From assembly GCF_025024155.1 (NCBI RefSeq), contig NW_026251718.1:236001-300000 (forward strand): a DNA stretch of 64,000 nucleotides, read 5' to 3'. Under the pieces are notes generated by a model. It did no database searches, was not told the DNA's origin, and saw only the letters and a program-made list of their open reading frames with translations. Position numbers and translations under genes: made by a program. Positions 11,517 to 22,884 of this stretch are shown piece after piece; position 1 is the stretch's first letter, and the number at the start of each line of letters is the position of its first letter. The stretch is from Gamsiella multidivaricata. Taxonomy: Eukaryota > Mortierellomycota > Mortierellomycetes > Mortierellales > Mortierellaceae.

Positions 11517-12904
11517 CTAACGCCTTCTTGGCTTGACATCCACGTCGTTCACCGCATGGAGCATGATCTTGTTGGGGCCCTGCTGCAGTGCACCGGCATG
11601 ACCCTAATGAATAAACCATCGAACCGTTATTACTGGAAAGGGTGGGGAGAACAAAGGGTGCGTCCACAAATGCCAGGCTCATACGTGACTCTTGGTCTCT
11701 TACCTTATTCCACTCATAACTGATAGCATACGCAAAGATGCTTCCGTTCCTATTGAAACACGTCGATGAAATCGGTCCCCCGACTTTGGGAAACGACTTC
11801 AATTTCTGTCTCGCATCTCGATCCCAGAATGCGAACCCACCGTCCGAACCCGCCGTGGAAAAGCTTCCATGGATTGGATGCCAATTGATACAATTCACCG
11901 AATACACCGTAAAATCATCCCGCGCCGTCTGTCCTCCCTCACGATGACACCTGAACGTGAAGTTCAGCGCCGCGTCCTTGTCCTCAAGATACTGCATCGC
12001 GCACCGGCCCTCGATGCTTCCAAGTCCATACCCGTTTCCCTTCGGAAAACACGATATTGTCCTTGTCTGCCATCTCAGTGGACTGGTCAGGGCCTTGAAC
12101 GGCGTCGACGGATTGTTAAGATTGTAGACGACCACATGACGCTCCGCTGTGCCTGCAACCAGAATCGGAAACACACTGTCCATGGCATAGAGTCGCTCCG
12201 GCAGCACGATGGTTGCGATGGCCTTTGGCTGACGGGTATCCCAGTACTTGACGGTCTTATCCCAACCTCCTGTGGCTAAGATTGGGTTGGGTCCATCCAC
12301 CCAGCGAACTTCTTTGATCGGAGCATCATGTTGTGCTACCTGAGTCGATTGTCCCGTAGTGATGTCAAATAGCTTAGCAATGTTGTCTGCACCGCCTGAA
12401 GCAAGCTTGGTTCCGTCCTAGACAAAGCAGCGTGGACCGATGGCCATGGTTAGCGATGTCCTTTCTAGTTTTTGTACCCAAAAACGTTTACACGAACCCA
12501 CCTTACTCCACGCGCAACATAATGCTGGGCCATCATGTGAATACTGGGCTTTCACAGCGCTAGATCCGTTAGCCAAGACTTCATAAATGCGGACCTAGAA
12601 ACATATAAACATATACATAATAACATGATAGCAGATAGTAATATATCCGTCAATACTCCACTATATCCATACACATTCTGTCCTTGTTTGATGGTTGTTG
12701 AAAGTTAAGAGGCCATACGTTGTTATCCCAGGAGGACGCCGCTAAAAGATCGGCCTGTGGGGAAAACTGGATTTCGGAGATACCATCGCTTGGAGGACTA
12801 TTGACCTAAAATACAAGATGATCAGCGTGAACTTGGCTTTTTCATTCATCTGTCGAATCGTCATGAGATTCCCTTACCTCCATGTCTTGCGGGACTCCGT
12901 TCAT
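11517..12904 (-). CDS. RAE1: mRNA export factor RAE1/Gle2 (WD40 propeller)
   Basis: Rae1 binds the GLEBS motif of a nucleoporin at the nuclear pore and helps export mRNA. Exons 12878-12904, 12719-12805, 12502-12594, 11704-12417 and 11517-11603 join in frame to 335 residues. WD repeats are evident: DGISEIQFSPQADLLAASSWD, ALCCAWSKDGTKLASGGADN, PIKEVRWVDGPNPILATGGW and VNCINWHPIHGSFSTAGSDG. The GWDKTVKYWD strand and the phrase GSIEGRCAMQYLED are typical of Rae1 rather than of other propellers such as Bub3. The first exon carries only 9 residues (MNGVPQDME), so the N terminus is shorter than the Gly/Ser-rich ones of many relatives; a further upstream exon is not excluded. Confidence 0.95.
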
Positions 12905-13118
12905 GGCGTGTGGTTCGAAGCTGGTGAATGTAACTGTTAACTGAAAGAGCAAAAAGCTGCGTTCTGCACCTTTGGTCTCACAGGGTGCTCAATGCAGAGT
13001 GCGCAGTGCTTTAGGACGACCTAGACCGCGTCTCATGGGCAAACAAAACAATGATATGTTCAAAGCTGATTTTATTTTTGAAGACGATATGGCAACCAAA
13101 GCAATGTGGTCATTAGTA

Positions 13119-15253
13119 TCAGCGATAGCCGCCTCGGGCAGGCATGCCGTTGGGGACCACGACTTTTCTATTCCTTGGATGGCTTGGGTTAGTAGACTTG
13201 GCTGCCGAAGCCTTAGATGCTATTGTTTGTGTCAATGTAGGCGAGGGCATGTTGGAGGCACCTGTTGAGGGACCTGCTGAGGCACTTGATGGGGCTCCAC
13301 TGTACAATGGTGGGACAGCCAAGTTTTGGTGTCCCATGGGACCACCCCTTAGAGCGGTTCCGCTGACTGAGGGAAAGAAAAATTGTTGATGAGTCCTGTC
13401 ATAACCGGGTATTGAAGGGGGAGCTAAGCTATCGTGTCCTGATGAAGGAGTTGGGTATGCTGCTGCTGCTGCTGCTGATCGATCGTGGAGCGAGTTTTCA
13501 TACTGTTGATATCCTGTTGTCGGGAATGGTACAGCGGAAACACGAAGCTGGTAATGGAGCACCTGTATAATCTCCTCCAGACTCTGCTGTCGTTGATTTG
13601 GATCCTCGTGCCATGCTTGTGTATAAAGCGCGTGATACCAATCGGGTGTGCCCTCTACCCTCTCCTCTCGCTGGCCAGGTATGAGAATCGGTGAGTTCTT
13701 GAATGGATACCGTTCAGCTATCAGGTACCAATAAATGACACCCAATGCGAAGATGTCGCATCGTACATTGTATCGCGGCCGATTCTTGTACATCCGCTCA
13801 GGTGCCATGAATTGTTGAACTCCTGCAAGCGGTTGACTCGAATATGCGTTCCTGTTGTCGCGTATCCGGCGAAGACCAAAGTCTGTTAGTCGTGCCTGAT
13901 ACCGAGCCCTGTAGTATGTGGACGAAGGCGAGTCATCGCGCCGGCCATCAATGAGAACGTTCTTTGGATGGAGATCTCCATGATGGAAGCCGCATCGAAA
14001 GAGATGTTCCAATCCCATAGCAATATCGAGCGCAAGGAACAATTTATCGATCAAAGTAGGTGCCTCAGACGGATTCTGTGGCCTCTCCAACAGCCGCACC
14101 AAGTCTCCTCGCTCATAATACCGCATAATCATGAACCGTTCGACTTGGTGCTGCTGCTGTCTGGTGGCGATGCCGTAAAATTCAACGATATTGTTGTGAT
14201 TCCCACATATCCGCATCACTTCAACCTGCAAAAATAGAAAGTAAAATAAGAAGCAAAGAAAAAAGGAGAACGGGCTGGAGTCAACATCGATAGTTATCCA
14301 CATACATGCCGGGAGCATGAACAGACAGGGTTTAAACTGACCTCCTTGTCAAAGAGTAAAGCAATCTTGGTGGGGGTATGCTTGATGTCGATCAAATTCT
14401 TGAGAATAACATCGAACTGCCTCGCAGGCCAAAAGGCACGTCGAATCTCGCCATTGCCTCCCTTAGTCAAATTTTGTCGCTGTGGAAACTCTTTATAGTA
14501 GTCAAAGTGTGCCAGAGGAGGGACGGTGTTGTTGATCATCTCTGGCGGGATCATATTGAGAGTCGATGTCAAAAAGTATTCGTCTCCGTCCTCGGGGCTT
14601 TCCTGACCGCCTGCCCGCTCGCTTACAGGGCCTGGGTATGCGTATCCAGACGAGACCGGACCTAGGCGAGGGCTTGCACTTTGCATCGAGGAGGACGTTG
14701 ATTGGTCTTCGGAAAGGCCAGGCATCTCTGTCTCGGCAGAGTAATCGACCGTGGGTGTCAATGTTTGGTGGTCGGGGACATTTCTTGGCCACGCTGGTTG
14801 CTGTTGCCGCTGCTGTTGGTGGTAATGGTAAAGCTGTTGCTGCTGTTGCTGCTTCTCATTTTGTGCATAGTGTAAGGAGTACATCTGATATTGGGGGTGT
14901 AATTGCTGCTGTTGCTGTTGCTGTTGCTGTTGGTATTGATACGGATATGGATATTGATGTTGATGTTGCTGTCCTTGTCCCTGATCCTGTTCTTGCTGCT
15001 GTCCTTGAGCGAGGACAGGTTGTTGCTGGTGCTGTTGCTGGTGCTGTCGATGCTGTGCGAGGGGCTGATCGTCTAGTTGCTGCCCATATTGCTGAATGCG
15101 GATCTGGTGCTCCTCCAGGGGTACGGTGTCCTGGTCCATGACATCTGTTCCTGAGGAGACGTCCGAGTGCATGAGAGAGGGCATCGATTCCATGTCGACT
15201 GATTCGGTGCCGGCGAAAGCGCCGTAGGATTGCTGACCCTGGACCACTGACAT
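13119..15253 (-). CDS. Protein kinase with polyglutamine-rich N-terminal half
   Basis: Two exons (14342-15253 and 13119-14225) give 672 residues. Residues 1-185 are dominated by Gln, His and Tyr, including runs of up to about ten Gln. The kinase domain covers about 260-515. It has a degenerate glycine loop (GGNGEIRRAFW), an ATP-binding lysine candidate in DVILKNL, the catalytic loop HHGDLHPKNVLID, TDFGLRR, and APERM. The Asp and Asn of the catalytic loop and the DFG Asp are all present, so it is probably active. HGDLHPKN rather than HRDLKPEN resembles the tyrosine-kinase-like group expanded in Mucoromycota. Residues after 520 are Ser/Pro/Ala-rich and disordered. Substrate and pathway are unknown. 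Confidence 0.88.
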
Positions 15254-16118
15254 TTGGATGAGTACTGTTCGTTCAAATTGCAGTCGGCAAGGTTGTTGCG
15301 GACAGAGGAGGGGTGTGGGAGAGAAAGAGAGGGAGCGGTGAGAGGCAAAAGGTCGGGAATATTTTCAATGGTACATTTGCAGGAAAGAGAGGCAGGGGTG
15401 TACCACGTCCCAGTGCCTACATAACACTACATCGCATATGTCGATGCATACCCAGTGCATGCACTGCACTCCATAGGATATGTCTGCCGCCTGCTCCTGT
15501 TCCTTAGGCCAAAGGTCTAGAGCATCAATGGGTAGCGTTCTTTCTGAATACCTTCTCTCAGGTAGAAAATGTGTGTACGACCTTGTGCGGTTTCTCATCA
15601 AAAGCGATTGCTACAGTTCATCCAAAATGTGTATCGGTCTGTGTCTAACCAAATCTTCCTGTGCACATAACATCTCAACGCTATGTTAAATGCCGAAGAC
15701 GACGCGCAAGAGTAAATGTGAGAAGAGGCGCGTTAACTGATTAATGAAAGTGGAACGCGACGCGTTTACGTTTGCAGAGATAAAGTCTAGGACTAATTGA
15801 GTTATCAGATCAAATAGGCCCCCCAGTTCATGTTCTCCGCCATCTTTCTTCCTTCGAATGTTTCTTGCAATAATAAAAAATAGCAATAACAAAAGAAAAC
15901 AATGCATGCACTTTTTGTCTTTCTTTTGTGCGCTTTTCCTTGTACAACATAGAGTAGCGATCCCAGAGACAACAGATGGCGTGCACACAGTAGTCCGCTC
16001 TGTGGCGTTTTTATTCGCGACTTGTCTATGGTGCTAGTCGTCTCACGGAAAAAGCGCGCATGAAAAACCCTGCCTGCCGTGCTTCGTCGCCCTATATGAA
16101 GCCCCTCAGTCATACACC
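15254..16118. other. Intergenic region: kinase promoter and SRA1-gene 3' end
   Basis: These 865 bp separate two minus-strand genes. No frame shows a recognisable product. The part nearest 15253 must carry the kinase leader and promoter, and the part nearest 16118 the 3' UTR of the SRA1-domain gene. Confidence 0.5.
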
Positions 16119-17308
16119 TCAGCTTGAGGATGATAATGAGGCGTACAGATCGATCAGACGCTTGAACCCGAGCAACCACTTGCCCTCGCTCTCGAACTCT
16201 GTCTGCATCAGCTTGGCATGTATAGCTTGGCACTGCGTGAACGACTTCGAAGACAGCGCTGCAGCAAGGAGCATGAACATGAAAGAAAGTAATAAGTGTT
16301 ACAGTGTGACCGAAGATCCTGGCCGTTTGCCAAGCACTCAAAATCAAAGGCCCAATATGCGTACCCTGAATCATTTCACCAAGCGGTGCGACAATACGCT
16401 CTTTGACTGTTCCATTGTCCATCTGCTCCTGCAATGTCTGAAGTCGTTTGGTCGTGTCCTCAAACATCCGCTTTTGAGATGCCTAAAAGATAGAATTATT
16501 GAGACAAAAATACAAGGTGTCAGTGGTTTGCTTCGTCATGCAGATCGGGACAGCTCCTTGGTTCAGTATGCTGTATTTAATCCCATGCGTCCTTACAGGC
16601 ACATTCGCAGCGCACTCCTTGATGATTGTAGCCAATGTTTCCTTCATCGGGACAAAGTCGAATGCCGCCGCACCTTCGGTTTGCGACGCCTTCTTGAAGA
16701 TCTGTAAATATAGATGATGATTAGTCTGTGATACTCTGCAATAGTCTTGTCATGTGTGCTCTTTTTTTCTGGTAGTTTACCTGTGTTGGGGGGTCGTTCC
16801 AATGGTTCACAATTTCTGCTGTCCTGAAGTCCTTGTTGTAAGGAATCGGTGCAGGTCCATTTCCTGGGTTCTTCATCGGCGGCGGAGGCAGCTTAATCCC
16901 TGGAGACCCACCCGATGGTGGAGGGGGCGTGGTAGAGGCTCCTGCTCCTGAAGATCCGAACAGAGCTGGAGGACCTCCTTGAGCAATGGGCGCAGGGAGT
17001 GTGCTCACTCCTCCTGGGGGAGTGCTTGTTGATTTGGTTGGCAAGGATGGTTGTGAGCCATCAGTGGGATAGGCCAGCACCGAGACCCGATTGGGCTTAC
17101 GGGACTTGAACGTCGGCAGTGCGTTCAACGCGTCCACAGAGGCTGAGAAGGCCGAAGGATCATAGGTGGGTGGGGGAGCCAGGTCCTGTGCCTGCGAAGC
17201 CGAAGTGTTCGTGGCCCATACTGGTGGCTCCGTCGGGAATTCGTCTCTGGTCTCGTCCGTGTCCTTCTGGCGCTGTTGCTTGGTGTCGTTCTCTGCTGAC
17301 AAGTCCAT
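16119..17308 (-). CDS. SRA1: SRA1/Sec31-C-like domain protein
   Basis: Four exons (16781-17308, 16597-16701, 16365-16482, 16119-16258) give 296 residues. The N-terminal 150 residues are Pro/Ser/Thr-rich and disordered, with PPPP stretches. The hallmark VNHWNDPPTQ lies near residue 170, followed by a helical bundle (RMFEDTTKRLQTLQEQMDNG, then IHAKLMQTEFESEGKWLLGF). This is the fold of steroid receptor RNA activator protein, which also forms the C-terminal domain of the COPII coat protein Sec31. Because no WD40 region precedes it, the SRA1-like stand-alone form fits better than Sec31. Its role in fungi is unclear. The ATG at 17308 follows a CT-rich leader; an in-frame Met farther upstream (17467) would add a segment that looks like 5' UTR. 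Confidence 0.88.
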
Positions 17309-18978
17309 TGATAGTGCAAGGTCGGCGTGCGTCTGTTTGTCCTGATGAATAAGAAGTTGGAGAGAGAAAGAGAGATGAAAGAGATGAGTTGGTTGTGTGA
17401 TGAGCAACTGAAATGGTTGTCTTTCAAAAATAATTCTCTGCACGCGGTGCATTTTCATTCTATTCAAGATTCTTTATTCACTTATCGATATATGAAGATA
17501 GTCTATGAGAGACAGAATGCGCTGCATGTCCAGGTGGATCAATTGCTGCTATCGGTACCGAGAGGCCGCTTTCGCCTGCGATGCAAACCGCCATTGACAT
17601 GGTGCCTCAGACCTCATAAATCCCTTCCTCACACGGTGGAGAACATCATCATCATCACCCGCTCCTTAAAGAGCATACTCCTCTGGCGTAGTGCAGAGTC
17701 TTATTCTCCAGGCTGGATCTTGCCTGATTACTCAATTGTCCAATTGTCCCTATCGCTCCTCTAAAATATCGAGGATGCCGGGGTGGGGTTCTGTGTCGAG
17801 TACCCAAAGCGGTCGCCATCGCCGCCATCCTCCTCAGTATTCAGAACATTTGCAACGATTTCGAGTAGTCGTTCGCTTCGGCAGTGATTTTGCCGCCGAG
17901 CGCCGCAGAGTTGACATCCCCGCCATCACCTTCATTGTCACCATCATCATCATCATCATCGCTACCATCACCATCAACAGGACCAACTCAACATCGATCC
18001 CTAGCCATGAGATTTTCTAGCAGAGATCATTCCGTCTCAAAACCAAAGATAAATCCTTATGTTGTGTTCCTACGCGAATAGATGTGATCGAGCAGATGAT
18101 CAGCCAATCCATCATCCACATTCAAGATCAAGATCCATGCGAGCTTCCTCCGCTGCTTCCTGATCCAGTTCGATCCAAGCTGATCCAGCCCGATCCAAGC
18201 AGATCTAGCCTCATCCAATCCGATCTTCCAAATGGCGCCATCCAGGATCCTACACAGTACAACACTTCCGAATCCTGTGCCACGATCCCAAGCGATCATC
18301 CACAATCTCATCTGACATATACATCCTGCTATGGCAACAAATGTCCTCGTTCCGATCCCCTGGTTGTCCTGACTCCTCCATAGTTTCCTCCGCACCATGC
18401 CCTTGCTCTCTTTGTCTTGTCGAAATAAACAGTGATGAGAAATCCCGTCCTTGAGCAAGATGATGGGGCCTGCCAAACAGTAGATATTCCACCAATACTC
18501 TGACGACGACAACGATGATAGAGATGCGGTCCTGCAGCGCTAGTGGGTGTCCTGTTCATTCTGTTGACAATCTTCCAGGTATACCTCAGTACTTTTCATG
18601 ATCCTCCCAGAACATTGGCCTCTTCCGTCCTTGTCCTCCTTTAGCTGTCCTGACAAAACAAACGACAGAGCAAAAGAGCTGATGTGCACAAACGGGTACG
18701 ATGTCCAGACGAGAATGAAAGAGATCTCCTGCCGATTTTCCTTGCTCCTTGCTTTTGACAATCGCTCCCATGATATTGCGCTGGCCTTGATAGTAAAAAT
18801 GTCATCAGAAGTTGTGATTTGCCGTTAGGCAGGCTCGTCTTCATCTCGCCTTGATTTTATATACTTCTGAGGAATATGTTATGCGTATGTTTTTGTTCGA
18901 CGTCAATCGACCCTTTTATTCAACAGGAAGGAAAAAAAGGCTTTCAACACCAATTGATTCAGAGTGAGTAGGAACAGT
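17309..18978. other. 1.67-kb intergenic region with simple repeats
   Basis: No gene is convincing here. It holds the promoter of the SRA1-domain gene at its left end and the 3' end of the eL22 gene at its right. A CATCAT/ACCATC microsatellite lies near 17940-17985, and a degenerate 10-bp tandem at 18161-18230 is listed separately. Confidence 0.5.
18161..18230. repeat. Seven tandem 10-bp units, consensus YGATCCARNC
   Basis: Seven consecutive decamers follow the pattern tgatccagtt, cgatccaagc, tgatccagcc, cgatccaagc and so on, with a 20-bp higher-order period in the first four. The units become more diverged toward the right. The array lies outside any gene. Confidence 0.75.
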
Positions 18979-19596
18979 TTATTCCTCATCCTCATCATCG
19001 TCCTGGTTGGCAATGTTGAAGTAACGGAGCTCATAGGTACCCTTGTCCGAGGCAATGACACGGAGCCAGTCGCGGAGCTGGTGCTTCTTGAGGAACTTCT
19101 TGGTAAGGTACTTGAGGTAACGCTTAGAGAACTCCTGGTTGGCGGTAACGGTGATCTTGGCATCATCGCCACGGGCGATGGTCACCTTATCGGCGAGACC
19201 ACCAGTGCGACCCTCGATCTTGATGCGGTCGTGAAGGAACTTCTCGAAAGCGGCGGCATCAAAGATCTTGTCACCGGCGGGACCGGAGCAGTCGATGGTG
19301 AACTTGTGCGAAACCTTCTTGTTAGCCTTCTATTATATCCAATGTCGTCGAAAACAAAGAAATAAAAGAGAGGTCAGAGCAGTTCGATCGGCATTGCTCG
19401 TGGTAATGAATCTTGAATTGAATGTCGTGAGATCATGGTGATCAAGAGTGTTCTCAAGTCGCAACGTCGTATCCTGTCATAGTAAGTCCAGTCCGTATCC
19501 GTATCTGTGTTCATGTAATTCGCGTCGCCTTTACTCCAATGCCATGTTCTGAAGTGCGCCGTCGTTGTTTTTGAAAACACTCACAGTGGGTGCCAT
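18979..19596 (-). CDS. RPL22: 60S ribosomal protein eL22
   Basis: eL22 is a component of the large ribosomal subunit near the tunnel exit. Exon 1 (19585-19596) encodes just MAPT, and exon 2 (18979-19329) the rest, giving 120 residues. The sequence is characteristic: [20 protein letters not shown], then [60 protein letters not shown] and an acidic tail QDDDEDEE. A first exon of a few codons followed by a roughly 255-bp intron is a common layout for fungal ribosomal protein genes. Confidence 0.98.
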
Positions 19597-19837
19597 TTCT
19601 GAAATTCGGGAAGTAAGAGAGGGAACCAAAACTTTGGGAACTTGGACGCAGCTTTTGAATAATTTTTTTTCGGATTGAAATCAATCCATCCTGTTGCCCT
19701 TAAGAATAATCAAACTCAAAATCACCATCGCGCCCGCTTGCCTCTGATAGCCTGGCATGGTGCCTGTGTAAACCAAAAAAAAAAAAAAAAAAATTTATTT
19801 GTCTTCCTACGACTGTCTGGCTGATCTAATTCAATGC

Positions 19838-22800
19838 TCAAAGCAGCCTTGTCTTCCTAGCAATTAAAAGAAACAAGCTGGCAGCCATAAAGATCGCTGT
19901 GACAATCCAAAAAAACCATGTCAAGTCGTCGGATTCCTGGCCAGGTACAGGGACGTTCATGCCCCAGAGACCAGTGACTAGATTCATAGGCAGGAGAATA
20001 CTGCCAAGCACTGTAAGCTTCGTAAGTACATCGTTGGTCTCGTTCGAGGCAGATGTCATCTCAATATTGATCTGCGCCAGGTAGTTTGAGTGCGACCGCG
20101 ACAGTATCTTTTCATAGTGCGACAGGTTTTGAAGCATGGTGATGATATGATCTAGAGTATGGTGTGAAAAACAAGGATATTTCAGCTGGATAATTAGCCA
20201 TTGATCAACGCGAGGAGAGGTAGCTGAAGAACGGTATAAGAATAAAAAGCTGTCCTTCTCGTACCTTGAATATCGCCCATGAAAAGTCCTATCTCGCCCA
20301 TGCTTTTGCGTCCCATGCGACCCTCATAGCGCTTAATCAAACCCTTGATGACATCTGCTTTGCCAGTTAAAAGGCGTAGCAGACTCATGACACGCTTCCG
20401 GCAATTGCCAATCCTCCGTAGCATGTCCGTTTGTTCCGACTCTTTCAAAATCAAGACCAGCTCATCGATCATGTCCACCTCGGCCTCTACTTGCCGGATG
20501 AGCGGTGCAAAGGTATCTACAATGTCGTCGATAATCGCATAGTTGATCCAATCTATTGAACAAGGAAACATTGTTAGTTGGTCCGCTTCAGTGTCAATAC
20601 AGATAGAAGCATGCAGATACATATATCACAGCAAAGGCAAGACTTACCTGGTGTCACCTCTATTCTTTCCTTCAAGTGGCGGATCCTCTTTCTGACGTTC
20701 CTACAATGGGGTACCGGCCTAAAGTGATACTGTGTATACATTTCATTGCAGATGGCCTTGATTAGTACACAACTGCAAAGATATTCGCCTAGTAATTGCA
20801 AATAGTATGAGAAAGTTCGCTTACAGAGATAATTCCTGCAGGAAACACTAGGGTATAGACGCTCAATGCTTGCAGGTAGTTATGGCTGTTTGGGTCCAGT
20901 ACAAAGGTCCGGAAGCAAACAAAGTAGTAGTTCAAAAACATCTCACATTTCTCCCGCCCTTCCTCCATTAAAATGTCTTCTGTCGTAAGCGGATGGATTC
21001 TGAAGACCTATTACCAACCAAGGTCAGCAGCTGGGTGGCGTTAGAATTTGAAGATGAACAAAAACCAAATCATGATACATCAAATGCCCATTGAATATAC
21101 CTGACTGAGCATGCGAATCTCTTCATCTGTCGGAGCCAGGACGTCCAACCAAAAGTACCCCGCTTGAAGCATATTGGACAGGGTCTGACCTCTCGGAGGA
21201 ATTTCACCTAGCGTCTGTGCGTGTACAGTCACCGAGGCGGTCGAATAGAGCGTGAATCTGTAGGCATCGTCCAGAGGGATCTATTGTTCATAACCAAATG
21301 TTTGCGTCGTTAGCAAGGTACATCATAGGCGCAATACAAACTACTGCCGTAGGTAGAACTGATGGATCATACCTGACTTTTGTCTCGCTCCCCAAAGAGA
21401 CTATAGCTGCGCTCGGGTTTAGAAGGGTTCTTTGTGGGGATTGCTCCGTAGTCTGTGTCTTGTGCACCCTTTGACGCCAGTGGTGTCGAACTTGAGAAAG
21501 AGGTGCTTAAACCGCTGCCCTTCAGCTTTGACAGCAAGCCAGTGGATGAACTCTTTGTTCTCGCCTGCGAACTTTGGAGGTTTTTGGGACTTGAAATATC
21601 TGAGGTCGCCATCATCTTCTGAGTCTTGATCTGCTCCTGTCGAATATATTCCTCCAGGGCATTGTAGTCGATATCGAGATTAGATGATTGCAGGGGGTAA
21701 CAAACCTAAAAATGGAACAAGATTCTTAGCATGCAACATAGTTTTAGCAAAAAAAAAATAATCTCTGAGCAGCATGCATCATTTCGACCATGACTTACGT
21801 CCTCTTCGGCAACAGAATGCCTCCTACTTGAAAAGTCGTGGCTCGAATCTGTCACGTCCTCATAGTCGTAGTGGTGCGATGATCCCTGGCTATCCATGTC
21901 GATGACCCGCGCACCCCTTTTGGCCTCCTTCTGAATCCGTGATAGTCTCGCATGCAACGGCACTGGTGAGGGCGTCATCATTCGAGGCAGACTGCCCTTA
22001 GTATCCATGGCCGTGGGTGATGCCGACAGCATTGATTTGGACCTCCTGCCTCGTTCTGCCTCCGTTAAATTTTCGTTATGCCTCTGGTCGACTGTCATGA
22101 TCTGGGGCATGATCAATGTATCTTCTGTCAAATCCCGGTTGACCTCCGAGCCGCTGCTGTGTACGCTACGCTGTGGACTTGACTCATTGGAGTTCATACT
22201 AGGTTGGTTGAAATGGTGAGAAGGATGTGTTCGACTGGTTTGCGATGAAAATGAATGTGAGCGTGTCGAGGTTACAGAGGGTCCCGTGGGTGGCGATTGG
22301 TGAGATGGAGGGGACCGCTGAGGTCTTAATCTAAAGGCACTGAGTGAAGTTGTAAGTCGATCTCTTGATGGTCCAGAGATCTCTACTCCACGACGTTGAC
22401 CCACCTGTCGTGGAGAGAGTTTCCGGATCGTCTGTTGCGAGGATGTTAGGTGCGCTGACTGTTGCTGCTGATCTTGAACGTGTCGTTGGAGGGGCTGATG
22501 ATCCACAAACGACTCGCCGTACAACAAGGGCGATGATCCTTCGTAACTATCAGAGTAATTGCCTGTGTCGATAGAGTGGGTGGAGAAGGAAAAGGACGAG
22601 TTCCTGGTCGAATTCGTCAGCAAAGGAGCCGACTCCACGTCCCTGTCCCTGTCCCTATCCCTCGTGCCTCTATGTCTGCGTCGGCGTGAGTGATCTGATC
22701 CGCCGTCGCTACCGCGGCTATCCTGGGAGTATTCAAGGTCGTCATGGAGGCCGAGGATACTTTTGGAGAGCGCAGAGAGCTCCGAAGGGGTACGTCGCAT

Positions 22801-22884
22801 AGCTGGTCGGCTTTGAGAAGAAACGACAGCGGTTGGAGTTACGGTCGATTCCGACGCGCTGGTACCGTGCGTGCTTGAATCCAT
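19838..22884 (-). CDS. MNR2: CorA-family Mg2+ transporter (Mnr2/Alr type)
   Basis: Seven exons (21799-22884, 21373-21705, 21101-21280, 20825-21007, 20648-20729, 20265-20552, 19838-20151) join in frame to 821 residues. The first 470 or so residues are a Ser-rich cytosolic tail. The CorA domain starts near IPLDDAYRFTLYS. It contains HPLTTEDILMEE, YHFRPVPHCRNVRKRI and the long pore helix DWINYAIIDDIVDTF. Two C-terminal membrane helices follow (VLGSILLPMNLVTGL and LTWFFWIVTAIFMAASLFLL), with the essential GMN motif in WGMNVPVPG between them. The long N-terminal extension and the phrase VCYPLQSS match the fungal Mnr2/Alr branch (vacuolar or plasma membrane) rather than mitochondrial Mrs2; which membrane cannot be read from the sequence. 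Confidence 0.95.

Noticed and set aside
14566..15141. 191-codon plus-strand frame rich in Val and Ala
   Set aside because: It is the complement of the CAG/CAA glutamine repeats of the kinase gene.
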